Source: an uncultured Algibacter sp. (GTDB lineage: Bacteria > Bacteroidota > Bacteroidia > Flavobacteriales > Flavobacteriaceae). Taken from it: a stretch of DNA of 64,000 bases. The first letter of the stretch is position 1. Every line of letters begins with the position of its first letter. The notes beneath the pieces are model-generated. The model had not been told where the DNA came from. It was given only the letters and a program-made list of their open reading frames with translations, and made no database searches. The position numbers were made by a program, and so were the translations under genes. Shown here piece after piece: positions 17,837 to 27,075 of the stretch. The DNA is taken from positions 62,001-126,000 of the forward strand of contig NZ_CANKXG010000001.1 of NCBI RefSeq assembly GCF_947487575.1. The letters are read 5' to 3'.

Positions 17837-18367
17837 TTAATGGGCTTTATCAACTAAATTAATTTCTACTGCTCCTGTTTCTGCTAATAAACTTTCAAGT
17901 TCTTTTTCATTACCATGAACTGCTATTTCCATTAAAAAATGGTCATCAGTAGTTCTTGGGTCTGGATTTTCAGCATTCTTAAAAGGCCACATTCTACTAC
18001 GCAAGTAAAATGTAATTACCATTAAGTGAGCGGCAAAAAATACTGTAAGCTCAAACATAATTGGTACAAAAGCTGGCATATTCTCTATGTAGCTAAAACT
18101 TGGTTTACCACCAATGTTTTGTGGCCAATCTTCAATCATGATAAAATTCATCATCAAAATGGCTACTGTTAAACCAACTAAACCGTACATAAATGCTGTA
18201 ATAGCAATACGTGTTGGTGCTAACCCCATAGCTTTGTCTAGTCCGTGAACCGGAAACGGTGTGTATATCTCTTCAATGTGATGTTTATCTGCCTTAACCT
18301 TTTTAACGGCCGACATTAAAATATCATCATCGGTATAAATAGCGTGAATAACTTTTGAAGCTTCCAT
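17837..18367 (-). CDS. actD: Alternative complex III subunit ActD (DUF3341)
   Basis: ActD is a small membrane subunit of alternative complex III without cofactors. The 176-residue protein has a cytoplasmic N-terminal domain (residues 1-65, with EEIYTPFPVHGLDKAMG typical of the DUF3341 family) and two hydrophobic helices: IAITAFMYGLVGLTVAILMM and PIMFELTVFFAAHLMVITFYL. A conserved RMWPFKNAENPDPRTTDD segment follows, with a short acidic tail. Spacing to actC is 9 bp and to actE 8 bp, so translation is probably coupled. Confidence 0.93.
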   Translation of the reverse strand: MEASKVIHAIYTDDDILMSAVKKVKADKHHIEEIYTPFPVHGLDKAMGLAPTRIAITAFMYGLVGLTVAILMMNFIMIEDWPQNIGGKPSFSYIENMPAFVPIMFELTVFFAAHLMVITFYLRSRMWPFKNAENPDPRTTDDHFLMEIAVHGNEKELESLLAETGAVEINLVDKAH

Positions 18368-18376
18368 TGACTATGT

Positions 18377-20119
18377 TTAGTTTATTAATTTTTTAGCTTG
18401 TCCTGCCCAATCATCACGTTCTGCTCTTCCTGGGAAAGATTCAGTAATTGAGTCTAACAAATCATATTCTTTTTTTGTCATCTTACTAACTTGAAGGAAG
18501 GTATAAATACCAATACTATTAAGTACGCCCTCCATTTTAGGTCCAACACCACTAATCTTCTTTAAATCATCAGCAGTTTGAGTAGCAGCATCAAAAGCAC
18601 CAATGCTTCCTAACAAGTTACTCACTTTTGCTGAATTATCATCAGTTGAAGGTGTTCCCTTTTTAGCTTTTGCAGCAGGTTTAGCAACTGCATTACCAGA
18701 TGTTCTTGCATCAGAACCTGTTCCTACTAAACTATCACCTCTTTCTCTAATGTTTTTATAACGCTCGCCAGAAGATTTCAAAATTGTTTTTACTTCCGCT
18801 TGAGCTATAACAGGAAACGTTCTTGAGTATAATAAGAATAATACAAAAAAGAATCCTATTGTTCCGATGAAAATTCCAATATCTACAAACGTAGGCGAAA
18901 ACATCGTCCATGATGATGGTAAGTAATCTCTATGTAACGAGGTTACAATGATTACAAAACGCTCAAACCACATTCCTATATTTACTACAATAGAGATAAA
19001 GAATGAGAACATGATACTTGTTCTTAATTTCTTGAACCACATAAATTGTGGAGAGAATACGTTACAAGTCATCATTGCCCAATATGCCCACCAGTAAGGG
19101 CCAGTTGCTCTGTTTAAGAAGGCGTATTGTTCATATTCTACACCAGAATACCAAGCAATAAATAACTCGGTAATATATGCCACACCAACTATAGAACCAG
19201 TAATCATAATTACTATATTCATTAACTCGATGTGTTGTACTGTAATATAATCTTCAAGGTTACACACTTTTCTCATAATAATAAGAAGCGTGTTTACCAT
19301 AGCAAATCCAGAGAATACCGCACCAGCAACAAAGTATGGTGGGAAAATTGTTGTATGCCAACCAGGAATAACTGATGTTGCGAAGTCAAACGATACAATA
19401 GTATGTACAGAAAGTACTAAAGGTGTTGCTAAACCAGCAAGAACCAATGAAACTTCTTCAAAACGTTGCCAATCTTTTGCTCTACCAGACCATCCGAAAC
19501 TTAATAATGAATATATTTTCTTTTGGAAAGGTTTAATAGCTCTATCACGTAACATAGCAAAATCAGGTAATAAACCAGTCCACCAGAATACTAATGATAC
19601 TGATAAATACGTTGAAATTGCAAATACATCCCAAAGTAAAGGCGAGTTAAAGTTTACCCATAACGAACCAAATTGGTTTGGAATTGGTAATACCCAGTAT
19701 CCTAACCAAGGACGGCCCATGTGAATGATTGGGAATAAACCTGCTTGCACAACCGAGAAAATTGTCATTGCTTCTGCAGAACGGTTAATTGCCATTCTCC
19801 ATTTTTGACGGAAAAGTAAAAGTACAGCAGAAATAAGTGTTCCTGCGTGACCAATACCAACCCACCAAACAAAGTTAGTAATATCCCAAGCCCAACCTAC
19901 GGTCTTGTTTAAACCCCAAGTTCCAATACCTGTAGATATTGTGTATAAAATACATCCGATTCCCCAAAGGAAAGCTACAAGTGCTATAGAAAAGACTATC
20001 CACCATTGCTTATTTGCTTTTCCTTCTACAGGTGCTGCAACATCCACAGTAACATCGTGGTATGATTTTTCGCCTGTAACTAAGGGTCTTCTAATAGGTG
20101 CTTCGTAATGAGACGCCAT
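18377..20119 (-). CDS. actC: Alternative complex III subunit ActC (NrfD-like) with C-terminal helix-hairpin-helix extension
   Basis: ActC is the second large NrfD/PsrC-like membrane subunit and forms part of the quinol site of alternative complex III. Conserved membrane segments include GWAWDITNFVWWVGIGHAGT and RSAEAMTIFSVVQAGLFPIIHMGRPW. The protein is 580 residues, about 100 longer than the transmembrane core requires. After a low-complexity Ala/Lys/Ser linker (about 470-510) there is a helix-hairpin-helix-like module, residues about 515-580 (DDLKKISGVGPKMEGVLNSI, then IYTFLQVSKMTKKEYDLLDS). Such modules are usually DNA-binding; its role on a respiratory subunit is unknown and may be protein-protein contact. 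It lies between actB and actD. Confidence 0.93.
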   Translation of the reverse strand: MASHYEAPIRRPLVTGEKSYHDVTVDVAAPVEGKANKQWWIVFSIALVAFLWGIGCILYTISTGIGTWGLNKTVGWAWDITNFVWWVGIGHAGTLISAVLLLFRQKWRMAINRSAEAMTIFSVVQAGLFPIIHMGRPWLGYWVLPIPNQFGSLWVNFNSPLLWDVFAISTYLSVSLVFWWTGLLPDFAMLRDRAIKPFQKKIYSLLSFGWSGRAKDWQRFEEVSLVLAGLATPLVLSVHTIVSFDFATSVIPGWHTTIFPPYFVAGAVFSGFAMVNTLLIIMRKVCNLEDYITVQHIELMNIVIMITGSIVGVAYITELFIAWYSGVEYEQYAFLNRATGPYWWAYWAMMTCNVFSPQFMWFKKLRTSIMFSFFISIVVNIGMWFERFVIIVTSLHRDYLPSSWTMFSPTFVDIGIFIGTIGFFFVLFLLYSRTFPVIAQAEVKTILKSSGERYKNIRERGDSLVGTGSDARTSGNAVAKPAAKAKKGTPSTDDNSAKVSNLLGSIGAFDAATQTADDLKKISGVGPKMEGVLNSIGIYTFLQVSKMTKKEYDLLDSITESFPGRAERDDWAGQAKKLIN

Positions 20120-20147
20120 AATTATATAATTGATTCTTTAATTAAAT

Positions 20148-23100
20148 TTATGCTTCAGTTGTATTTCTCACCTTAGTATGATACTGCACATTAGGCTTAG
20201 TACCAACACTCTCTAATAAGTGATACATACGGTCATCTTTTAAAAGTTTTGCAACTTTACTGTCTTTGTCATTGATATCTCCAAAACTCATTGCGCCATT
20301 ACTACAAGCAGCAGAACAAGCCGTTTGGAATTCACCATCTTTGATTTCACGTCCATCACGTTTTGCATCAAGAATAGTTTTTTGTGTTTTTTGAATACAC
20401 ATAGAACATTTTTCCATCACACCACGAGAACGTACTACAACATCAGGATTTAATACCATACGTCCTAAATCATCATTCATATGATAATCGAACTCATCAT
20501 TTCCGTTATATAAGAACCAGTTGAAACGACGTACTTTATAAGGACAGTTGTTTGCACAATATCTTGTACCTACGCAACGGTTATATGCCATATGGTTTTG
20601 ACCTTGACGACCATGTGATGTTGCTGCCACAGGACAAACTGTTTCACAAGGTGCATGGTTACAATGCTGACACATTACAGGTTGGAATGCTACTTGAGGA
20701 TTCTCAGATGCATTTTCCATTTCACCAAACTCACTTAATGAGCTTCCTAATCCAGAAATATTATCTTTTTTACTGTTATCACCTTCAAAAGATTCTTCAG
20801 ATGAATAATATCTATCTATACGTAACCAGTGCATATCGCGGCTACGACGTACTTCAGTTTTACCAACTACAGGTACATTATTTTCAGCATGACAAGCAAT
20901 AACACAAGCCCCACATCCTGTACAAGCATTTAAATCGATTGATAAGTTGAAGTGATGCCCAATTGAACGATCAAATTCATCCCATAAATCAACATCTGGA
21001 GAAGTAACTGGAGTTTCTTCATGATTTAATGAAACTGTTGGAACTTTATTCCATACATTTCTATCCGAAGTATTAAATATTTCTAAAGTTGTTTCTTTAA
21101 TAATATCTCCACGACCCATTAAGGTATTGTGTAACTGCACCGATGCAAATTCATGCTCACCACCAGCTGACTCAATCGTTACATCTTGAACCGCATTAAA
21201 GTTTTGATAAAATACATAAGCGTTAACGCCAGTTTGCATTTCGCTTTTTAAACCTAATGTTTTTCCGTAACCTAGTGCTAATCCAACTGAACCTTTTGCT
21301 TGCCCTGGTTGAATCATTACTGGAACTTTTAATGTTGCTCCACTTACAGTTACATTAGCATAACTACCATTCAATGCACCATTTGCAACGTGTGTATTGG
21401 TTAACCCTTTAGCATCAGCATCAGCCTTTGAAATGGTTAAGTAGTTATCCCAAGATGTTCTTGATAAAGGGTCAGGAAATTCCTGTAACCATGGGTTGTT
21501 GGCTTGTTGCCCATCACCCATACCTACTTTGGTATATAAAGTTAATTCTAATTCTGAATTCGTTTTTGCAGAAGCTGCTAAGGCTCTAGCTGCATTTCCT
21601 GAAGGCGCTTCAGCTGATTCTTCAGCATTTGAAGTTTCTTCAGTTTCAGTAGCAATTGTTCCAACAAAAACACCATCGTGCAATGCTTTATTAAAAGAAC
21701 CTCCACTTAAAATTCCAGTTCCCCAAGTTTCTTTAATATAATCATGGTAAGAAACATCATTTCCTGTCCATTTTAATAAAGCTTCTTGAAATTGTCTGGT
21801 ATCAAATAAAGGACGAATTGTTGGTTGTGTTAAACCATAATGTCCTTTCTTGATTTCAACATCACCCCAAGATTCTAGGTAATGTGGTGCTGCTGCGATA
21901 TATTGCGCTTCCGAAGACGTTTCGTCTGCTTTCATGGAAAACGCCACAGATAATTCTACTTTTTTCAATCCTTCAGCAAAATCTGAAGCATTTGGCAAGG
22001 TATAAATCGGATTTACTCCACTCATTATAAGTGCTCCAACACGTCCTGCTTTCATATCACCAACTAATCTCGCCACAGCAACATCGCTACCTTGTCTTGT
22101 TTTTATTGGAGATGCTTTATCAAAAGCCTTACTTGATAAAGCTTCATTTATTTCTAAAGCAACTGTTTGTGCGTTAACATCTTGAATTCCTGTAACCACT
22201 AAACCTTTGCTCCCAGCTTTTTTAAGTTGAGAGGCTGCCTTTTTAAGGTCATCGTCAATGTTAACAGGCAACGTTCCTGAAACAGAACCTCCTACAACAT
22301 AACTATATAATTTAGCTAAAGCTAGTTTTTGTTGTGTTGGTGTTAACGGTACACGTTTATCAGCATTCGCTCCAGTTAAAGACATATTAGACTCAAACTG
22401 AATGTGCTTAGACATTTTACCATGATCCGGCACTCTATTTTTAGAATACCCAGAATCAAATCCACCACCTTGCCAATCTCCTAAGAAATCTGCACCAACA
22501 GAAACGATGGTCATTGCTTTAGCAAAATCGTAATTGGCCAATGCCCGTTCCCCATATTTAGCTTGGTATGCATCAAGTGCAGTAGATTCTGAAACAGCAT
22601 CATAAACTACATGACTAACGTTACCATATTTTTCTTTAAATTCAGAAATCAACTTACTTGTAGATGGGCTAGCAAACGTTTGTGTTAATAACACAATGTT
22701 TTTATTAGCCGCAGCAATATTTGTTAATTTCTCAGAAGTTTCAGCATCAAAATCACTCCAAGAAATAGACTCACCAGCTTTTTTTGGCCCTTGAACTCTT
22801 AAGCTATCATACAATCCTAAAACCGAAGCATTAACTCTAGCATTTGCATTACCATTGGTAGCAGCAAGCGTATTATTTTCAATTTTAATTGGACGCCCCT
22901 CTCGGGTTTTTACTAAAACACTAGCAAAATCAAATCCATCAGCAATTGAAGTGGCATAATAATTGGCAACACCTGGAATAATCTCTGTTGGTTGTACTAT
23001 GTATGGTATTGATTTTTTCACAGGACCCTCACAAGCCGCTAAAGAAGCCGCAGCCGTACTAAATCCTACATATTTTAAGAAATCGCGACGCGTAGTAGAT

Positions 23101-23243
23101 GTTTCTTCTAATGTTTCTTTATCACCTAAAAATTCATCAGTAGGAATCTCTGCTACAAACTCGTTTTGTTTTAGCGTCTCAACAATAGAGCTGTTTTCGT
23201 TTAGCTCTTCAACACTTTTCCAGTATTTCTTGTTTGATGACAT
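20148..23243 (-). CDS. actB: Alternative complex III iron-sulfur/molybdopterin-oxidoreductase-like subunit ActB
   Basis: ActB is the large periplasm-facing subunit of alternative complex III and carries its iron-sulfur clusters. The 1031-residue protein has a twin-arginine-type sequence around residues 50-75 (TTRRDFLKYVGFSTAAAS). A long molybdopterin-oxidoreductase-like domain (in ActB generally considered cofactor-free) runs to about 730. A four-cluster ferredoxin domain follows from about residue 770: CTGCGACVIACHAENNVP, CQHCNHAPCETVCPVAATSH, CVGTRYCANNCPYKVRRF and CSMCIQKTQ with CSAACSNGAM. It is the second gene of the operon, 33 bp after actA. Confidence 0.95.
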   Translation of the reverse strand: MSSNKKYWKSVEELNENSSIVETLKQNEFVAEIPTDEFLGDKETLEETSTTRRDFLKYVGFSTAAASLAACEGPVKKSIPYIVQPTEIIPGVANYYATSIADGFDFASVLVKTREGRPIKIENNTLAATNGNANARVNASVLGLYDSLRVQGPKKAGESISWSDFDAETSEKLTNIAAANKNIVLLTQTFASPSTSKLISEFKEKYGNVSHVVYDAVSESTALDAYQAKYGERALANYDFAKAMTIVSVGADFLGDWQGGGFDSGYSKNRVPDHGKMSKHIQFESNMSLTGANADKRVPLTPTQQKLALAKLYSYVVGGSVSGTLPVNIDDDLKKAASQLKKAGSKGLVVTGIQDVNAQTVALEINEALSSKAFDKASPIKTRQGSDVAVARLVGDMKAGRVGALIMSGVNPIYTLPNASDFAEGLKKVELSVAFSMKADETSSEAQYIAAAPHYLESWGDVEIKKGHYGLTQPTIRPLFDTRQFQEALLKWTGNDVSYHDYIKETWGTGILSGGSFNKALHDGVFVGTIATETEETSNAEESAEAPSGNAARALAASAKTNSELELTLYTKVGMGDGQQANNPWLQEFPDPLSRTSWDNYLTISKADADAKGLTNTHVANGALNGSYANVTVSGATLKVPVMIQPGQAKGSVGLALGYGKTLGLKSEMQTGVNAYVFYQNFNAVQDVTIESAGGEHEFASVQLHNTLMGRGDIIKETTLEIFNTSDRNVWNKVPTVSLNHEETPVTSPDVDLWDEFDRSIGHHFNLSIDLNACTGCGACVIACHAENNVPVVGKTEVRRSRDMHWLRIDRYYSSEESFEGDNSKKDNISGLGSSLSEFGEMENASENPQVAFQPVMCQHCNHAPCETVCPVAATSHGRQGQNHMAYNRCVGTRYCANNCPYKVRRFNWFLYNGNDEFDYHMNDDLGRMVLNPDVVVRSRGVMEKCSMCIQKTQKTILDAKRDGREIKDGEFQTACSAACSNGAMSFGDINDKDSKVAKLLKDDRMYHLLESVGTKPNVQYHTKVRNTTEA

Positions 23244-23276
23244 ATTATATAATTGAATTACTTCTTATTAAATTTA

Positions 23277-24581
23277 TTAATAGTGACATTTACCACATTC
23301 TAAACCACCCATTTGAGCTGCGGTTAAATTTTCTACACCATACTTTTTCGATAGCTCTTCATGTATTTTAGTATAGTAAGCATTGTCTTTTACATTAACA
23401 TCAGTTTCTCTATGGCAGTTAATACACCAACCCATAGTTAATGGTGCGTGTTGATACATCACTTCCATTTCCTCAACTGGTCCGTGGCAAGTTTGACATT
23501 CTACGCCAGCCACAGTAACGTGTTGCGAGTGATTGAAATATGCAAAGTCAGGTAAGTTATGAATGCGTATCCATTTTACAGGTTTAGCATCTCCTGCATA
23601 CTTCTGATCAGCATCATCCCATCCTGCAGCAGCATATAATTTCTTTATTTCTCCATCGTAAAAATCTTTAGAATACTCTGGAGATGTTTCTCCATTGTAC
23701 TCATAAATTGATTTATGACAATTCATACAAACATTCAATGAAGGAATACCTGATGTTTTACTCACTCTTGCAGATGAGTGACAGTATTTACAATCTATAC
23801 CATTGTCTCCAGCATGTATTTTATGCGAAAAATGAATTGGTTGTACTGGTTGATACCCTTGATCCACTCCTATTTGAGATAAATAACCATACACAAAATA
23901 TGCACTTGATAATAAAAAGAATATTGCTACTACAATCATTAAAAACTGATTCTGAACAAAAGCTTTCCACAACGGCTTTCTTCCAGAAGACTCAGGCAAA
24001 TCAATACCTTGAGCATTTGCAAAACGACGCAATGTCTTATTTACCAAATACAATCCAGCAGCTAAAAGAATAAACAAAATAGCTAAAGCTCCTAAGATAA
24101 TTTCGTTTGAAATACCCCCAGAACTACCACTAGCCTCTGCCCCTCCAACTGGAGCAACAGCTTGAACAGGCGCCTTTTTTTCTTCAGCAGTATAGGCTAA
24201 AATGTTATTTATATCATCATCTGATAATTGAGGCATAGCAGTCATTGCTGCACCACCGTACTCATTATAAATTTTATTTGCGTACGCATCACCAGACTTG
24301 ATAACGCCAGCACTATTACGAATCCAAGCTTGAATCCAAGCACGATCTAAACCTTGCTCTTCTTCTAAACGCGCTTCTACATTACGTAATGCAGGGCCAG
24401 TCATTTTTTTATCTAATTGATGACAAGCGGCACAATTGGCATTGAATAATGATTTTCCTTTTGCTGAATCTCCTTCTTGAGCAGAAAGAGTTGTGGTAAA
24501 TGCTAGTAAAAAAACTAAGCCTAAACGAAAAAAGTTTGTGCTTAATTTACGGTGAATCACCTTTCTCATATTATTGGTCAA
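23277..24581 (-). CDS. actA: Alternative complex III multihaem cytochrome c ActA with fused N-terminal monohaem domain
   Basis: ActA is the multihaem cytochrome c subunit of alternative complex III. Six CxxCH sites are visible: CAACH near residue 54, then CKYCH, CMNCH, CQTCH, CINCH and CGKCH between about 263 and 433. The classical pentahaem ActA is therefore preceded by an extra class I cytochrome c domain (residues about 30-130: LFNANCAACHQLDKKMTGPAL, with Met ligand candidate TAMPQLSDDD). A first membrane helix (IILGALAILFILLAAGLYLV) and a second (FLMIVVAIFFLLSSAYFVYG) separate the two parts. The signal peptide ends near LAFTTTLSAQ. It is the first gene of the act-cox operon. Total length is 434 residues. 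Confidence 0.94.
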   Translation of the reverse strand: MTNNMRKVIHRKLSTNFFRLGLVFLLAFTTTLSAQEGDSAKGKSLFNANCAACHQLDKKMTGPALRNVEARLEEEQGLDRAWIQAWIRNSAGVIKSGDAYANKIYNEYGGAAMTAMPQLSDDDINNILAYTAEEKKAPVQAVAPVGGAEASGSSGGISNEIILGALAILFILLAAGLYLVNKTLRRFANAQGIDLPESSGRKPLWKAFVQNQFLMIVVAIFFLLSSAYFVYGYLSQIGVDQGYQPVQPIHFSHKIHAGDNGIDCKYCHSSARVSKTSGIPSLNVCMNCHKSIYEYNGETSPEYSKDFYDGEIKKLYAAAGWDDADQKYAGDAKPVKWIRIHNLPDFAYFNHSQHVTVAGVECQTCHGPVEEMEVMYQHAPLTMGWCINCHRETDVNVKDNAYYTKIHEELSKKYGVENLTAAQMGGLECGKCHY

Positions 24582-24601
24582 ATTAACTTCTAAACTTTGG
24601 T

Positions 24602-24615
24602 ATGACTTTTGTCAT
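24602..24615. promoter_or_regulatory. Short inverted repeat in the act operon leader
   Basis: ATGACTTTTGTCAT contains 5-bp arms ATGAC/GTCAT around TTTT, about 20 bp upstream of the actA start and downstream of the putative -7 box. It could be an operator or a small RNA hairpin. The match is short and may be chance. Confidence 0.25.
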
Positions 24616-24652
24616 TTTATAAATGAAAAAGTATAGTTAAAAAAATCTCTCG

Positions 24653-24660
24653 CAAAAGTA
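24653..24660 (-). promoter_or_regulatory. actA: Putative -7 box (TACTTTTG) of the act-cox operon
   Basis: The minus strand reads TACTTTTG, an exact TAnnTTTG match, about 72 bp upstream of the actA start codon. No convincing -33 element was seen. It is the only exact match on that strand in this intergenic region that I found. Confidence 0.45.
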
Positions 24661-24758
24661 ATATTAAAAGTCCATTTTATAAATGTTAGAGAAGTGTTAA
24701 TTGATAATTTAGAGAGATTCTAAATAATAAAAAGAGTATCAATTAAGTTTATAAGACA

Positions 24759-24766
24759 TACCTTTG
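24759..24766 (+). promoter_or_regulatory. Putative -7 box (TACCTTTG) of the SPOR-domain gene
   Basis: An exact TAnnTTTG match lies 16 bp before the ATG at 24783. The predicted transcript start would leave a leader of only about 10 nt, or about 25 nt if translation begins at the second Met (24798). Confidence 0.5.
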
Positions 24767-24782
24767 TTTAAATTAGTTTAAA

Positions 24783-25175
24783 ATGAAACCATTACACATG
24801 AAGATTAGTTTTTTAATCCTTTTTTCTTTTTTATTAACTACTACATATTCTTATTCTCAACAGGGAAATGTAGAAATAAATCAAGATAAACATATTACTG
24901 TTTTATTGGATTTGAAAAAGAAGATGAATAAAAACGAAACCAGTTATGAACGTTACAAAATACAAGTATATTCTGGTAATCGTTCTGGTGCTTACAACGC
25001 TCAAAAGGAATTTAGTAGTTCATTTGGAGATTGGTATCCTTCTATGCAATACGAAACTCCTAATTTTAAAATTTGGGCAGGAAACTTTAGAACACGTTTG
25101 GAAGCAGATAGAGCTTTAAAGAGAATTAAAAGAAAGTTTCCAAATGCATTTATTTTTAAGCCAAAGAAAAAATAA
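24783..25175 (+). CDS. Small exported SPOR-domain protein
   Basis: This 130-residue exported protein carries a C-terminal SPOR domain (about residues 57-128: YKIQVYSGNRSGAYNAQKEF, then FKIWAGNFRTRLEADRALKR). SPOR domains bind denuded glycan strands of septal peptidoglycan, so a role at the division site or cell wall is likely. The signal peptide is MKISFLILFSFLLTTTYSYS, preceded by five residues (MKPLH). The second Met at 24798 is therefore an equally good or better start. It is a monocistronic gene divergent from the act operon and convergent with the PAP2-like gene. Confidence 0.85.
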   Translation: MKPLHMKISFLILFSFLLTTTYSYSQQGNVEINQDKHITVLLDLKKKMNKNETSYERYKIQVYSGNRSGAYNAQKEFSSSFGDWYPSMQYETPNFKIWAGNFRTRLEADRALKRIKRKFPNAFIFKPKKK

Positions 25176-25193
25176 ATAGCAGTGCATCTAATC

Positions 25194-26057
25194 TTAACCC
25201 TTACTTTGGGTAGTTTTCAGGTTATAATATAACTTTTTAGATATAAATAAGATTAATGGAGCCACAATTATTCCGCCAAAAACATCAATTAAATAATGGG
25301 CTTTAATATAAACTGTTGAAAGAAAAAGAAGTATTGTAATAGGAAGGGCTATTTTAAAAAATATTGGAATTGTTTTTTTAGAAATAATTAAAATGATTAA
25401 TGAAATCCCTACATGCGAACTTGGGAAAGCACCAGTTGGCTGCTCTCCATTTTCTTGAATAAAATGCATCACTTTATCAAAAAAATAGGCCGTTGGTACT
25501 TGACTGTCTGGATTTGAAAAATAAAATTGAGGCCCTTCAGACGGTACTAATCCAAAAAGAAAATAAAATAAATACAAGGAAGATGTTAATAAGAAAAAAT
25601 CTCTATTAAAACTTGGTTTATTTTTAAAATAGACGCACAAAACAAAACCTATTATAATTAAATAAAAAGAAAAATAACCAAAATACATAAGTTCACTAAA
25701 AAACAAACTATTAAAATACTCTGAAAACCTTAAGCTAGGCTGAAAACCAAATAGAGCAGTTTCATAATCAATTAATAGTGGATCTAGATTATTAAAAAAT
25801 AGCTTATTATAAAAAACAGTTTCTGAGTAAAAGTAACCACTAAATATTACGGGGTATATATCTCTTAAAAATGATAGTATTTTAAACTTATACTTTGCAC
25901 TAAAAAAAATTAATCCAATAGATAAAATGATAATATAAAATCTAGTTAGTATTAATTGATTAAAGTTTAAAACTTCATTTCTGGAAAAGAATAATAATAA
26001 GGTTGTAATGATTACAAAACCAAAAAAAACAATATCAACTCTTTTAAAAAAACGCAT
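25194..26057 (-). CDS. PAP2-superfamily membrane enzyme, possible sphingolipid head-group transferase
   Basis: This 287-residue integral membrane protein has about six to eight helices and the PAP2-superfamily catalytic motifs: C2-like GAFPSSHVG (near residue 215) and C3-like KAHYLIDVFGG (near 255), which supply the His/His/Asp catalytic set. I could not find the C1 motif (KxxxxxxRP) of phosphatidate phosphatases. That is also true of inositol-phosphorylceramide-synthase-type members, which move a phospho-head group onto ceramide. A GPQFYF segment precedes the catalytic part. It is the last gene of a four-gene run that starts with serine palmitoyltransferase, so a head-group transferase or a phosphatase acting on a sphingolipid intermediate are the leading options. 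Confidence 0.75.
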   Translation of the reverse strand: MRFFKRVDIVFFGFVIITTLLLFFSRNEVLNFNQLILTRFYIIILSIGLIFFSAKYKFKILSFLRDIYPVIFSGYFYSETVFYNKLFFNNLDPLLIDYETALFGFQPSLRFSEYFNSLFFSELMYFGYFSFYLIIIGFVLCVYFKNKPSFNRDFFLLTSSLYLFYFLFGLVPSEGPQFYFSNPDSQVPTAYFFDKVMHFIQENGEQPTGAFPSSHVGISLIILIISKKTIPIFFKIALPITILLFLSTVYIKAHYLIDVFGGIIVAPLILFISKKLYYNLKTTQSKG

Positions 26058-26096
26058 AAAATTTCGAAATATTTTTGTTGTGTATTAACAAAAAAA

Positions 26097-27071
26097 TTAA
26101 TGAATAATTTCTTCTAAGGTATGCTTAGCTTTAAAACCAATCTCTTGTTTTATTTTACTTGCAGAACACCTCCAATTAATCGACGTAATCTCTTTAGCTT
26201 TTTCAATACTATTTAAAGCATTTTTTATTTTAAAATTTTTCTCTAAAAATTGATTTATATAAGCTACCGAATAAACTATACCCTTTGGAATTCTAAATTT
26301 TAATTTTAATTCCTTTTTTAATGCTAAAGCAACAATTTCGTAAACCGAAGCTAAAGTATATTCATTACCATCTGAGAGATTATAAATTTGATTTTCCTTG
26401 CTATGTTTATTAGCCAAAAATATTGCTGTAGAAATATCGTCGGCATGTACAAATGATAAAAGCTGTTTGGGGCTAGCTGTATAAATAGCCATTCGTTTCT
26501 TTACAATTGAAACTAAATCTTTATAATCATTAGTGCCTTGACCAAAAACTGCTGTAGGCCTTATAATTAAATAACTTAAACCCGAATTAATGACTTCTTT
26601 TTCTGCTAATAATTTACTTTTGCCATAGTTAGTAATAGGATTTTCAGGCATGTTTTCCACAATATCTTCTAAACTCACAGCACTTCCTGGTCCCAATGCA
26701 GCTAAACTACTTGTATAAATAAATCTTCCTGTTAATAACTGATTTGTTTTAAGTACTGCACATAAATTTTTAGTTATCTCTGTATTAAACCTATAATAAT
26801 CTTCATTAAAAAAACAAGACGTAACACCTGCATTATGAATAACGGTATCAAAAACAGGAGCGTCTGAGAGTGCCTGATTTATAGTTTCTTCTGAATTAAA
26901 ATCGACATAAATCTCAGTATAATTTAAATGATTTATTCTCTGGGTATTACTAGTTTTCCGTAATGCAATGAAAACCTCGAAATGTTGTTGTATTGCTTGT
27001 TCTACGATATACTTTCCTATGAAACCTGTTGCACCAGTAATTAGAATCTTTTTAGGACGAGTACTAGACAT
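26097..27071 (-). CDS. Extended-SDR NAD(P)-dependent reductase/epimerase, candidate ketosphinganine or ketoceramide reductase
   Basis: This is a 324-residue extended short-chain dehydrogenase. The N-terminal Rossmann motif is GATGFIG (residues about 12-18). The catalytic Ser is in YTSSLAALG, and the YxxxK pair is YGKSK near 150. LIIRPTAVFGQG and SFVHADDIS are typical of the family. The gene begins 4 bp after the acyltransferase stop and follows serine palmitoyltransferase, so reduction of the 3-keto group of the sphingoid base or ceramide is the most economical role. This matches the bacterial scheme in which an epimerase-like SDR (CerR) works in ceramide synthesis. A sugar nucleotide epimerase is the alternative, but no sugar pathway genes are nearby. 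Confidence 0.8.
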   Translation of the reverse strand: MSSTRPKKILITGATGFIGKYIVEQAIQQHFEVFIALRKTSNTQRINHLNYTEIYVDFNSEETINQALSDAPVFDTVIHNAGVTSCFFNEDYYRFNTEITKNLCAVLKTNQLLTGRFIYTSSLAALGPGSAVSLEDIVENMPENPITNYGKSKLLAEKEVINSGLSYLIIRPTAVFGQGTNDYKDLVSIVKKRMAIYTASPKQLLSFVHADDISTAIFLANKHSKENQIYNLSDGNEYTLASVYEIVALALKKELKLKFRIPKGIVYSVAYINQFLEKNFKIKNALNSIEKAKEITSINWRCSASKIKQEIGFKAKHTLEEIIH

Positions 27072-27075
27072 AAAG

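Noticed and set aside
19290-19724. 144-codon open frame on the plus strand within actC
   Set aside because: It is antisense to a well-supported conserved gene, has no family motifs and no promoter-like sequence ahead of it.
12967-24581. Possible horizontally acquired respiratory island
   Set aside because: The act-cox order is the usual one in Bacteroidota and base composition resembles the neighbours.
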